This document shows positions 48,601 through 58,003 of a stretch of DNA of 64,000 nt, in pieces. Numbering within the stretch: the stretch's first letter is position 1; each line of letters starts with the position of its first letter. Source of the DNA: Acanthaster planci (taxonomy: Eukaryota > Echinodermata > Asteroidea > Valvatida > Acanthasteridae). The notes under the pieces were generated by a model, which worked only from the letters and a program-made list of their open reading frames with translations, was not told the origin of the DNA and did not search any database. Location of the stretch: NCBI RefSeq assembly GCF_001949145.1, contig NW_019091405.1, forward strand, positions 1,161,182-1,225,181. Reading direction: 5' to 3'. A program made the translations under genes and the position numbers.

Positions 48601-50300
48601 TTTTGGCTTGCAAAATTGGGCACGTATCAATAAAGTATCCAAAATATGCCTAGCTCTTCTGTCTGCTAAAAAGTTGACATCCAGGGTATAAATGATGATG
48701 TGTTCAGTGCTGCTTGGTTGTCTTAAAGCAAATCAAATATCTGATCAGCCATGCCCTGATGAGCAGTGACATTTGCTTGTAAGTGGTAATCATTCTTAAT
48801 CACAACTGGGCATGAATTTTCCTGATGCTTATAAAGTAAAACAGGCTATCTCCGCGGGGTAATCTCTTGGTTACTATGATAACTTCATCGACATTTTTTG
48901 CTGTGCGTAATTGGAGTACAGCTTTCGTCTGCAGAGGTATGGGTGTTCCAATTCCATTAAGACTCTGAACTTTGAACGTGATAAGGGTAGAAAGATTATG
49001 ATTAGGTTGGAAGCTTTCACAAGATTCCTTGATCCGCGTTGTGCACATGTAGTTAAGAATACATGGAAGCACTGAATAGTGTATACAAATTTAGGACTGT
49101 GAAGTTTAAAAGTTACTTTTTGATAGAACCAAGTCATTTTGAATAATTTCCATACATATTCGGATGTGCTTGCCTAACGAGATCGCCATAGGTGAGTGTT
49201 CAGGTCCATAGCAACCAGCACTCTAATCTACACTGATCAACACTCATTGGTTATGCATTGTGTCACATAGATATGACCTCCCTTTCAATTGAATAGTCAC
49301 CATACCAGATTCCCTCTTAAGTAGAATATAGAGGTGAACTTACATGTAGTGAATGCATTGGAGAGAGTGGTGAAACACAATAGATTTTTTTTTTTAAGGT
49401 GTAAATAGGAAAGCAAATAGAAATAAGAAACAGAGAAAAGCAGCTTAGGCATGGAAAATGTTGAGAAGCATTGTTCTGGAGACAGAAGTCAACATCTTGG
49501 TTTTTTTTTGAGTTGTCGGTGTAAATGTCGGAGTTGGGCTATAAGCATAAGTTCATTTGGTGTTAACATAAATCATTTTTTTGGCCTCACTTTTGGGCCT
49601 GTCCATCATCAGCTGCCTTCAAGTGTCTCCTTAGGCCTCAAAATAAGGTCATAAAATGCTGATCTGTCTCTGCAAGAAAGTGAATATTGCAGTGCAGTTT
49701 CCTCCAAACATTCAATTCCCAAATGAACTGTTCATATATTTGATGTTTGATGGAATGTTCCAGTGTGCAAAAGAGCGCTACTCTTTGAAGTAAACTCTTG
49801 GCACCGCACTGCTTTGTAACTTTTACTTCGAGCATGTATGACTGTCATGATATGGGATGTTTTTAACTCCCTCAAGGGTGTATGGCAGCCCCTGTGCCAT
49901 TTATCACACAGTGTGAAAAAAGTACCATGTCCCAACCCACAGCAGGCGACGATTATCCATATAGTGGGTATAATACGAGATCCTGGCATTTGTTTACCAT
50001 CGTCTTGATCTGAGACTAACATGTACATGTAGCTTGGAAAAGTTTAAGATTAACCTCAAGAGTTTGACAAGGATGGCGGGAGATGTAGCAGAAGCCCAGC
50101 TAAGACCATACCAGCGTGGGATCACATGCTGTCCAGTTTTCAATATTCCATATATTTCAAAACAAAATCCCTCTTTTGATCTGACAGGTCCAGGACTGGC
50201 CTTCATTGCCTACCCAGAAGCTGTGGTCCAAATGCCCGTTGCCCCTCTCTGGGCCGTCCTCTTCTTCTTCATGCTTCTCCTACTTGGCATTGATAGTGAG
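18394..50300 (+). CDS. SLC6 sodium/chloride-dependent transporter (GABA/creatine/taurine/betaine clade), residues 1-442, 3' part missing
   Basis: Eight exons (18394-18646, 24793-24924, 25409-25733, 33325-33463, 42201-42335, 43700-43803, 44388-44512, 50188-50300) join in phase into 442 codons. Layout: cytosolic leader 1-54; TM1 with [14 protein letters not shown] (67-80) and NGGG; TM2 with EL.LGQF; TM3 with [13 protein letters not shown]; a large extracellular loop 2 with the conserved Cys pair ([12 protein letters not shown]) and four N-glycosylation sequons (NET, NVS, NCT, NRT); FKGVKSSGK before TM5; TM6 with [22 protein letters not shown]7 with [25 protein letters not shown]8 with [13 protein letters not shown]. 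The family co-transports Na+ and Cl- with a small amine/amino acid across the plasma membrane; Ser/Asn of the Cl- site in TM6-TM7 appear kept. The substrate cannot be decided. TM9-12 and the C-terminus were not found. Confidence 0.92.
19372..19801. mobile_element. hAT-like MITE candidate
   Basis: The left end TAGGGCAATGCCAAT and the right end (reverse complement) TTAGGGCTGAGTCAAT resemble each other, and both are followed by repeated ATATTTGAATA-type words. TAGGGCTGAGTCAAT with AATATTTGAA subterminal words is typical of non-autonomous hAT elements. No target duplication visible. Confidence 0.45.
22105..22310 (+). repeat. SINE 3' segment (copy related to 40955-41170)
   Basis: Ends AGGCTTGTGAGCTACAG...GGAATCCTTGGTTTCATTACC, the same end as the copy at 41107-41167. 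The 5' tRNA-like head is degenerate or missing. Confidence 0.6.
23890..24000. repeat. GGACTCAAG-rich palindromic cluster
   Basis: Closely spaced copies of GGACTCAAG and its reverse complement (CTTGGACTCAAGTCC, GAGGACTCAAATATC, AGGACTCAGCCTGAGTCC). Confidence 0.6.
24793..24924 (+). CDS. SLC6 exon 2 (TM2)
   Basis: Acceptor TTCTACATGTAG; donor AAAG|GTGAGT. Encodes [20 protein letters not shown] then [20 protein letters not shown] and PLFKG. The donor lies inside a hairpin (see 24918-24964). Confidence 0.93.
24918..24964 (+). promoter_or_regulatory. Hairpin enclosing the exon 2 5' splice site
   Basis: TTCAAAGGTGAGTTG (24918-24932) can pair with CAACTCACCTTTTGAA (24949-24964) around a 16-nt loop, with a single bulged base. 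The GT of the donor (24925-24926) sits in the middle of the stem. A second GAGTTGAGTG word follows at 24969. Confidence 0.6.
25409..25733 (+). CDS. SLC6 exon 3 (TM3 and extracellular loop 2)
   Basis: Acceptor TTTCTTCCAG; ends in phase 2 at TGGGA|GTGAGT. Encodes TM3 and a long loop with the SHCGN...YTC disulfide pair and four N-x-S/T sequons, ending TEFWE as in the family. Confidence 0.93.
29706..30100 (-). mobile_element. Non-LTR retrotransposon fragment (linker before reverse transcriptase)
   Basis: The minus-strand translation reads [20 protein letters not shown], then [20 protein letters not shown] and [20 protein letters not shown] and [17 protein letters not shown] are the hallmark of the segment between endonuclease and reverse transcriptase in Jockey/CR1/RTE-type LINEs. 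Only about 130 codons remain and the frame ends at 29706. It lies inside the foldback element. Confidence 0.75.
30721..30858. repeat. Perfect-looking hairpin element with 53-bp arms
   Basis: Arms 30721-30773 and 30806-30858 are reverse complements with about four mismatches, around a 32-bp loop. Outer ends AGTGCACCTCCAAGAGTTT; arms contain GCGTTGACCAATCAC. Nested in the foldback element; resembles a small MITE. Confidence 0.8.
33325..33463 (+). CDS. SLC6 exon 4 (TM4)
   Basis: Acceptor CTTGTTTTTCAG; donor AAG|GTTAGT. Encodes [22 protein letters not shown]4 ([17 protein letters not shown]) and KGVKSSGK. It joins TEFWE of exon 3 directly, as in SLC6 relatives (FWE-R/N-KVL). Confidence 0.93.
34439..34780 (+). 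pseudogene. Fragment possibly related to P2X7-domain/transposon-derived proteins
   Basis: An 83-codon frame starts [10 protein letters not shown] and contains [15 protein letters not shown]. After a change of frame comes [10 protein letters not shown]...YSVFC. An FEP-x(3)-EE lead-in followed by a Cys-x-x-Cys...Cys segment occurs in the P2X7-like intracellular-domain proteins that are abundant in marine invertebrates. The match is weak, the tryptophan expected before the first Cys is absent, and a frameshift would be needed. Treat as an unassigned fragment. Confidence 0.22.
37043..37098 (+). repeat. 28-bp tandem duplication
   Basis: Two copies of ATAGAATATCAAGT(A/G)AT(A)... at 37043-37070 and 37071-37098. 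Confidence 0.8.
38295..38755. mobile_element. Short TIR element (MITE candidate)
   Basis: Outer inverted repeats CGAGTTCGGGCGGCCTGTTC (38295 on) and CGAGTTCGGGTGGCTTGTTC (reverse strand, 38755 inward) match at 20 of 23 positions. A second inner pair (38338-38356 with 38674-38692, CGCTCGAATG...GAACA) matches at 16 of 19. Length about 460 bp, no coding capacity. Confidence 0.6.
39000..39075 (+). repeat. LINE-like 3' tail
   Basis: TTATGCCTTAAGAAATAAGA followed by AATGAAATGAATGAATGG resembles the 3' end and short tandem tail of non-LTR elements. A similar GAATGAATGAATAAA tail is at 6545-6560. Confidence 0.4.
40955..41170 (+). repeat. tRNA-derived SINE
   Basis: GGATTGGCGTAGTGGTTC (A-box-like) begins the element. 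It ends CAGGCTTGTGAGCTACAG...GGAATCCTTGGTTTCATTACC, shared with 22105-22310. The B box is degenerate. Confidence 0.55.
42201..42335 (+). CDS. SLC6 exon 5 (TM5)
   Basis: Acceptor CTTGGTCCACAG; donor CAG|GTGAGC. Encodes [20 protein letters not shown] and then [20 protein letters not shown]. Phase 0 at both ends. Confidence 0.93.
42336..43699. other. SLC6 intron 5
   Basis: 1.4-kb intron; TACATGTA at 42529; nothing else recognised. Confidence 0.7.
43700..43803 (+). CDS. SLC6 exon 6 (TM6)
   Basis: Acceptor TTGCCGACCCACAG; donor AG|GTGAGC. Encodes [20 protein letters not shown] then [14 protein letters not shown]. Phase 0 start, phase 2 end. Confidence 0.93.
43804..44387. other. SLC6 intron 6
   Basis: 584-bp intron with a dense TGTACA/TACATG palindrome cluster at 44010-44062 and the word TTGACTCAGCCCTGG (44300-44314), similar to the end of the 19372-19801 element. 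Confidence 0.65.
44388..44512 (+). CDS. SLC6 exon 7 (TM7)
   Basis: Acceptor TCTCTTCAACAG; donor G|GTGAGT. Encodes [20 protein letters not shown] then [20 protein letters not shown]. Phases match its neighbours. Confidence 0.93.
44513..50187. other. SLC6 intron 7
   Basis: 5.7-kb intron; poly-T and A-rich runs (45345, 48452, 49387). No gene or recognisable element. Confidence 0.6.
50188..50300 (+). CDS. SLC6 exon 8 (extracellular loop 4 end and TM8)
   Basis: Acceptor TTGATCTGACAG; donor GAG|GTGAGT. Encodes [20 protein letters not shown] then [18 protein letters not shown]. The following exon should begin with the F-(V/T)-x-VEG(F/I) motif; not found before 64000. Confidence 0.93.
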
Positions 50301-50861
50301 GTGAGTGGAGCTTTGTGTCGCTCATACTTTTTAACAAAAGAGAAAGAGGTGTGCGCATTTCTTGTTACCTACTGCAGGATTTTTGTTCTTAGCTCGCATC
50401 TATTTCAGTGGAGTACAAGGACGAATTGAGCCAGCACCCCGTGTGATGCATTGTGTAAGTCACGTACTCATGAGCGGTAAGTGGAAACATTTTGCCTGTT
50501 GTCAAGGAGGTATCTTTTGGCAAGTTACAATGGCAAACAATGCAGGCAACACTGTTTAGAGTATGTTTACAATGTTTAGCAACAGTTAGCTTTCATGACG
50601 AATGGTGTCTGGGTGAACATTATGCTCACGTTCACTGACACACATGTATCCTTGTTGGGACTTTCCTTTGTTCTTGTGAAGCACAAAATTAGTGTGTTCC
50701 TATCACTTCCATATGGTCCCGAAATCATTGTCTGGGCTGAAATTTCAACCGATCGTCCCATGTATAAAACACTTCAATATGCAACAGAGCAACAGAGTGT
50801 ACACTTTGTAAATTGCTTTTTTTTTTTTAGAGTAAATTCCAAATATCAGTTTTGTGGAATT

Positions 50862-50945
50862 CTTGTGGGGTACCGTTTAACATACCCCACAAGGACAATG
50901 AATGTTCCTTGTGGGGTACATGCTATTATTCTGGTACCCCACAGG
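50862..50945. repeat. Four alternating copies of CTTGTGGGGTAC
   Basis: CTTGTGGGGTACC (50862), TACCCCACAAGGA (50883), TTCCTTGTGGGGTA (50905) and GGTACCCCACAGG (50933) alternate in orientation. Several mutually exclusive hairpins are possible. Confidence 0.85.
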
Positions 50946-51852
50946 GCTTCATAATGACAAGAGCTGATGGATAGCTCTGTGAATGAAGTACATGTATTCC
51001 ATTTATGAAGGATGCGGTTGCTTGAGTAAGTTAAAAAGACTTGTAATAAAGCAGAACTACATGTACGTTGACTACCAGGTTTTAATGTAACCATAACAAT
51101 TTCATGTGTACAAAAGATAACACAGAGGCTCCTGTTGCTATTCACTGGGGTTGGGGGGGAGTTGCAGGTTCATTCAAACGCAACACATGTAATTACTTGA
51201 ACTGTTTAATATACTGTACATTGTATCTTATGGACAACACATTCTGTAAATAGACCAGGAGGTTTTTACCCACGTCCCAGATTTCTGTGAGGCTCGCCGG
51301 GGGAGCAAAAATTATCAGAGTGTGATGAACGTCTCCGGCTTTTGTGCTAAGAGTATTCAGAAGCTGTCCTGTGCACAGACACTTGCAGTGTTTTGCCTGT
51401 GTTAGTAGGACCTCCTCAAATATGGCGGGAAGACCTGGAATATCAACAATGGAATAGACCAATGTGGTGTCAACGCTCATGTTTCAAATTGTGTGTTCTA
51501 GCTTGGTGTACTGCCTTTGATATTATACCCTGGTATGGAATACATCAATGCAGATGCATTGAAATAGCTCTCACTGAAAACTGCGCTTAGTGTTAAACCA
51601 TCTTTAGATTTGTAGTTTTGTACCCAAACGAACATGGATGCATCCGTTAGATTCCACTCTGCACAGCAAGTCAGCACCCTTAGTTAGCAATTTAATGCAA
51701 CCGTATGTAAAAGCACTATCCTTTTTTCACACGGTGACAGCAGTGGTGCATTTAATCATCTTGGTTGAGCTTGTTGGTCTTACAGAAGAATCTGTGTATT
51801 TGGAAAGCACTACTGGGGAATCTCCTGCCTAGTAATAACATGGTTTATGTTC

Positions 51853-51968
51853 ATGATTTGAGCATCTTGACTTCAATTTGCACTCATTTAATAAATTCTT
51901 TAAGGCTTGTAATGATGATTTGGGCATCTTGGCTTCAATTTGCACTCATTTAATAAAGTCTTTGAGCA
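51853..51968 (+). repeat. 62-bp tandem duplication
   Basis: ATGATTTG(A/G)GCATCTTG(A/G) and the following bases, including CTTCAATTTGCACTCATTTA, occur at 51853-51914 and again at 51915-51968. Confidence 0.85.
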
Positions 51969-54084
51969 AACATGCTTGATGACAAATATCCCCCTTTTTT
52001 AATGTCAAGGTTTTGTAGCTGTTGTGCGTTCTGACTCACTGTGCGACTTGATCTGTCTTCTGTCAAGTATTTGTTGGTTAATGGGGATTTCAGGAGATTT
52101 AGAATCTCATCTGGCATCTGCGCGTGTTGAAAAACTGAAATTAAACCCCTCAAGTTTACCTTCAAGCTATACATGGGCTTCCACATACAACCCGCCGATC
52201 TTGCTTTTCGTGATATGATTCATTTACCATATTCATCCAACATGTCAAGGCTCTTTTTGTGCGGACTCCTTTTACTTAAAGAGCACCTGTAACAAAGTTG
52301 ACGTTTTTGTGTTTAATTCATTTTATGACAAATTATATACTAGCCTTAATGCCAGAACAAAATTTTTATGGCACAAGATTTCTTTTAGTGTAATAAAATA
52401 AAGTTGAATTGTACGTTCAACACGATTCAGCTCCATCTTTTGCGCAAACCATGTTCGTATTTAATGTGTACAAATGATATTCCTCTGACCCTTAAACGTC
52501 ATTGTGTTACTTGGTACTAGCACAGTCGTGTGGGTGTGCGTGCACGTGTGTAAGTATTCTTACATGTACATGTAGCTATTTTCCCGACATTATTCGTGTT
52601 TTGGTGATGCATAACTGCCATGTGGATACTCCCTCACTAAACAAGCACGGGGTCTACTTGCAAAGTAAATGAGAAACTGTCGTATCGAAAAAATATCTTA
52701 ATCCTCACTGCAGATTATCAAGTCATGGATACCAGACTAAGTTCTTTTCCTGCTGTTCCCTCCCCTGTGTGATAAAATTGTGTTAGGTCCTGCGTGTATG
52801 CGTGAGCTCATGCTTGTACGTATTTGGGTTTCCCCTCCTTTCTTTTCTCCCCTCAGTGGTGTTGTATGAATAAACGGCTGACGTTTTAAGTTTTTCAGAA
52901 TTCGTGTCTTGGCGCGCACAGGAAAGATCCCTTGAAAAAGTATTTTGAGTTGGTTGTAAAGACGAACGTGTATTGCCCTCAGTTTGGACACTTCCATAAT
53001 TATTCAAACAGGTAAAATTCAGAGAGAACACTTTATTTGGAGGTGCTCTTTAACATTGGAAAATAGAAGAGTACAAAACCGAGTAAGAAAATGTCTGACT
53101 CGGACAGAAGTACAGAAGGGTAGAGCAACTTAATAGGAAGGAATCTCTACTTCTATATCCAACAATACATTCCACTGGCTTCATATTTATTCCTAAAAGC
53201 CAGCTTGGTAGGCGTTGTTTTGGAAGGAGCTTTCTTTGACCTCCCCCATACATTCCTCTGTTATGCTGTAAACCCCTGGCTTGCTCCTTTGTCCTTGAAA
53301 CTGCCCAAGTGAACCTGGAAAAACTCCACACCTCCTCCCCTTTCCACAGTAGTGCTAGTTTCATAGGGTTTTGACTTTTCATATTTGTCTGCAAATGCAC
53401 AGTGACGGGCGGATGTGCTAAAACAATTGGAGACAATTCCAATCACTGTTTGAGTAGGTACTCATGAACTTTGTAAAATGAAATGGAACGGAAGGAAATG
53501 CAGTGGTTTCTGAGGGATTAACACTGACGATTGTGTCCTGGTCTGAGGTTTCTTATCCTGTCTTCCCTGTCACTGTGGAGGTAAGTGTACTCAACAGCTA
53601 CCCATCTAGCTGAGCTCTCCGACTCGAAAACTGAAGCGTAACTGACTGAGAAATGTCTCTTGACCTATCCATTTTCTCTTTTTTTTTTTTTGTCTGCTTC
53701 AGTGCATCTTTTGCACGTAGCCTCCAATTTTCTGTTCCTTTCATTTAATTCCTGCTGCAGGTTCCTCATCAGCCTGTCTTTGGCACGTATCCTTCTTGAT
53801 CAGAAAAGGCATCATAGATCATGTAAAAAAAAAAGTAAAATCCCCTCCCCACTCCCTCGATTCAGTTAATCAGGCTGGAGATGTAGTTGGGCGGAAAACA
53901 TCCCACTGAAAAGACAAAAGTCACAAACTAGAGTCTGTAAGAGTGTCCGTTTTTGCTGTGCATGTACATGTAGCAGAGTGGAGGCTAGAGATACTAAAAC
54001 AGGTTACCTGGCTGATTGGAAAGTATTATCTTATGTGTATCTGTTATTCAGAGTTGCTTGCCATAAGGCAAATTTGCTACCCCT

Positions 54085-54168
54085 TCTGAAACCAGGATTT
54101 ATTATTCATTTTTGCTGTATGGAAGGTCTGAAACCAGGATTTATTGTTCCTTTTTGCCGTATGGAAGG
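54085..54168 (+). repeat. 42-bp tandem duplication
   Basis: TCTGAAACCAGGATTTATT and the following 23 bases, ending GTATGGAAGG, occur at 54085-54126 and 54127-54168 with three differences. Confidence 0.9.
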
Positions 54169-54229
54169 TAATATTGATTATCTGCGGAACCACTTACAGC
54201 ATCTGCCAAAATTACTCCTGTAAACTGTA

Positions 54230-54325
54230 GCCCAGATGACCGCCCCTATGGTTCGTCGCATGTTCCACTCGCCATTGCGGAGAGTGGAACGCATGAGAGA
54301 CCCTGTAGTTCTAGGGGTAACATGA
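54230..54325. repeat. Palindromic element related in its ends to 8715-9140
   Basis: Left arm CCCCTATGGTTC...CATGTTCCACTC and right arm GAGTGGAACGCATG...GTAGTTCTAGGGG are imperfect inverted copies. The terminal CCCCTAGAACT resembles CCCCAGAACT of the LYPLAL1 intron elements. Confidence 0.55.
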
Positions 54326-54694
54326 CCCCATGGATTTATGATTTGCACTAACTGGGGCATCAGGCGATGAGCAGCACCTTGGCTGTCAAACGGTTGAGAT
54401 CATCTCTAGTGGCTTAAACTGGGGTTTTCCCTCAACACATGCAGCTTGTTAATGTGTGGGTAGGCCTTCTCCACATTAAGGGTAGGCCTACAATTTCTTT
54501 TGTCAGGAAAGTCAGAGCCCCGTCCTTCATTCACTTGCCGCTAATCTTACCAGTCAAAGTTACACAACTTATATACCCAGTTGATATCATAGGAATAGTC
54601 TGATCTTGGCTGCATAGTGTATTGGGTTTAATGGCCTCTGGCTAGTGCCCCCCCCAACAAAGATATTGGCAAATGGGAAGAGCCACCTAACTAG

Positions 54695-54767
54695 GGCTGG
54701 ACAGCTCAGTTGCTAGAGCACTTGTATAGTATTCTGGAGGCTGCAGGTTCAAATCCCGCTCCAGTCA
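54695..54767 (+). repeat. tRNA-derived SINE head
   Basis: 73 nt with tRNA layout: GGCTGGA can pair with TCCAGTC (acceptor), GCTC/GAGC form the D arm, and GCAGGTTCAAATCCCGC gives the T arm. The anticodon arm does not pair, so this is a SINE head, not a working tRNA gene. Confidence 0.75.
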
Positions 54768-55225
54768 TTTTCCCTGTTCATCTTTAAAAAATCATTTACA
54801 TGCACAGATAGAAAGCCATTGTGTACATTTAAAAGAGAATGGATAAGTAAACATGATTTTTCAAACATTTATGCAGTACATGCCAAAATTCAGTAGAAGC
54901 TGGCGAATAGTGGGATCTGTTTTCTTATTGCTTTCTCTTTATGGAACAAGCCGAGCCGAAACAGGAATTTTTCCACTTTTCTACAGTCTTAATTTACATG
55001 TGTAATTACAGGTCTGTTTGTTTGTTTTGTTTTTGGTTTTTTTCTGTTTTGATGGAGTGGCTAGTGTCCAAGGCATGTACATGTGTCCAAGCATGTCAGC
55101 AGTAGCAGAGATTTTACACTGTCCAAATCCAAATTCTTGCATTACAGCTTCTTGCTAAATTTCAGACGGCAATTTACATCCCGGGTTAGCAAAGCTTTCT
55201 TTCATTTTGTGCACTCTCTTCTGCA

Positions 55226-55460
55226 GTGGAAAATTCCGTGATGTCATTTTGTTGTCTTCACTTGGATGAAAATAAATAGCCCTACTTCTGCAGGGCCTAT
55301 GAATGAGAAAAAGACTCAATCCCCCCCTCTACCAGCATCATGGAAAATTTCATGATTTCTTTGTGTTGTCTTCGCTTCGATGACAAGATCTCAATCAATA
55401 CCCTGTAGCCCTCCTCCTGCAGGGCCTGTGAATGAGACAGACACCTCAAACCTCTACCCC
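55226..55460 (+). repeat. ~115-bp tandem duplication
   Basis: GGAAAATT...TGAT followed by TTTGTTGTCTTC and CT.CTGCAGGGCCT.TGAATGAGA occurs twice in succession (around 55228-55339 and 55341-55460), clearly diverged. Confidence 0.7.
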
Positions 55461-57567
55461 GACCAGCCAATCAGACAAATGTTTTCAACAATGTTTGTCT
55501 GGGTGGCAGTGGCAACGGCAAAATCTGTTTTGTTGGAGACATCGAACCTCAACAAAGAATGGATCTAGTAGGCTGCCAGGGTGCAGCGTATACTTGCTGA
55601 CATCAAACATAGACTCCTATGTACAGCCGACATAACATGCCACTGAATTATGAACAAACAGATGGTGAGGTAGATTATTTACCAAACTAAAAATATTTGT
55701 ACTTGTAGATTAAAGTTGGTTTTTGTTATTGGTAGTGGTGGGGAAAATGGAACAGCAGTGTATAGGTTAATTAGGCAAGGCCAATTCCCATCTACCAATC
55801 CCATCTTGGGGAGCCCCTCCTATGTAGTGTTCCAACAGTATTGTGAAAGAGTATTTTCACCATGCACCTGTTAAATGTAGTATTTCATGCGTGACAAGTA
55901 TTTAGCGGGTTCATGGTTTTTTGGAATTCCTCACTCAGAATGATTGGCAGTCTGGCATCAGTGCTGTGTCTCTTATACCATGGGTAGACATTATTACTGA
56001 AGTCAACCTGTATAGAACACGTCATTCATCAGTTGTTCCTATTTTAAATACCAGTACGTGGTTGACAAAGTTATGACATAAGACAAGAAAGTTGCATGTT
56101 CCCATCATGTGTGGGTCACCGATTTATTAAATGAGAGAGTTATTAATTCATGGAGACGCATGCCCATTTGTGAAGTGAAGGCAGTCAAACAAATGACAGT
56201 GTGTGTTTCGGTGACTTTATTCAATGTCAACGACTGAGAAATAAATTGAAGACTGTATATAATTGAACCGCTGAAAACTTCTCATGAATTATCCATGAGG
56301 AAGGGCTTATATGGCAAACAGGATGTAGTTGCAATCAGAAAACCTAAGAAAGGAAAATCTTAGTCATGCATCTCGGTTCGGTTCTTGGAAGCCATGACGA
56401 ATGAGTAATATCTTAGAACAATAATCCTGTTAACTTCTATGCTGAGAACCTGAGAAATGAAGCCAAACCAAAAACTAAGTTCAGCAACTAGATGTCCATG
56501 TATTATCGACCGGTAGTTCACATGCATGACTCTTGGGAATTGTATAGAGATTAGAGCTTTTCCAAGAGTATCATTCAAGATGAATAGTGTACATGTTTTG
56601 TATATGAGTAGATGAGCGATTCCCCTAATGAAGCTTTTACTCAACTGCAGTGTTTCTGTAGCTTAGAACATCTTGGAAGTCGACTGATAGCATTTCTGCA
56701 GTGTGGTATTATCTATCTCAAATAGCCTTTGATCTCAAAACTAAACTTGGAAGAATAGGGTCAGGCAGTATCAACAACCATTATCTGACAGTTAGATAAT
56801 GGCTTTGCGTAAATAGCAGGTTTGCATTTGTTTATTAATGTTGCTCATGAAGGACATGCTGCAAGTGCATACATGGGTCATTCAAAGGGTCAAAGAGGAA
56901 CACATGGACCAAACTTTGAAACCTGTCTTTGTGCCTTTCAGTACGCCGATTTACCTCCCATTACACATGAAGTTGACACAAATAAAAGAGTGTTGGCTTT
57001 ATTTTGCATGTAGGTAAAACATTTTAGGCACAAAAATTGGCCTGATAGGCAACTCATAGTTTCAGTAACAAATTGAAGCGAAACAAGTGACATGTTTTAT
57101 TATACGCATCTGTAAATGAAGTGCTAACACTGACCCAATTCCTGGCCAATTCTACCTCTTTAGCTGTTCTGCTATTTCAGAATTCAATTATTTAATTAGG
57201 TATGTGGGTAAAGTGATACTTTTTGCTTATTGCAAAGAGCAAAATTTATATTCCAGTTTCTCATGTAACAAAGTGGGACCAAAAAGCTCAGTCCGATACT
57301 TGAAAATGCCAGTCCCCTGAACGGAAAGTGTAATTATGGAACTTGCTGTAAACTGAGAACTATTGATACTAAGTCCTATGTAAGTAAAGAAATAGTTGTA
57401 TGTTCTACCAGCTCTTCAGCCCACCGCACTCAGTTGTTTTGGAGGAACAACTGTGCCGTGTCCGAAAGTTAGAACTATTTGTTCTTAAAGTGCTCCCAGT
57501 CTTGAAATTGAATAGTTTTAGCTGTGTGCATCACATGCATTAGCCTGATACTTGCTGCCCTACTTAA

Positions 57568-58003
57568 CCATTTGCTGCCGGGTGGTTTGAAAAATGCAGT
57601 GCACATAATCAGGACTTTTTCAAGATTTTCAGTTTTCAAAATTCTTCAAAAATTCATCATTTCAATTAATGGACACTTACACCCACATGAGTTACTGTCT
57701 GGTGGTCACTCTAGTCTGACAGACAAAATCTATTGGTGCCCGAGTATTTCAGCCAGGCCTGCAGCCTTGTAAAAAGAGCCCAGATTTTGCTGGGTTATAT
57801 AACTTTCTTTTGTTCATGAACCTGGCACAGTGCGCTGCTGACCTCTTTTCAGTAGGGGCCAGATTAGCGTGCAGCCTCGTCTTTTGTTCGGAGTACGGTC
57901 TTTTGTTACAAGGCCCAGTTCCCTTTGTCCGATTTCGGAGACCCCAGCCACGCGTATCACCCCTGCCGGGGTGCCCGAAACCGGGCTTCCTGGCAGGAAG
58001 TGG
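57568..58003. mobile_element. piggyBac-like MITE with TTAA target duplications
   Basis: TTAA at 57564-57567 and 58004-58007 flanks ends CCATTTGCTGCCGGG and (reverse strand) CCACTTCCTGCCAGG. TTAA duplication and CC(A/C)xTTxCTGCC ends are typical of piggyBac-family non-autonomous elements. 436 bp, no transposase. Confidence 0.7.

Noticed and set aside
51193-51480. 95-codon minus-strand frame reading like a folded protein (VDTTLVYSIVDIPGLP)
   Set aside because: No match to a family I know, no splice partners found; left unassigned.
53050-53442. 130-codon minus-strand frame
   Set aside because: No recognisable domains; probably chance in SLC6 intron 8.
53540-53590. Possible SLC6 exon 9 ending ACTGTGGAG|GTAAGTG
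   Set aside because: The donor is good, but the peptide before it (SYPVFPVTVE) does not fit the start of TM9 in SLC6 proteins and no in-phase acceptor gives the expected motif.
54695-54767. Functional tRNA gene
   Set aside because: Acceptor, D and T arms pair but the anticodon arm does not, and the 3' part recurs at 10095-10185, so it is a SINE head.
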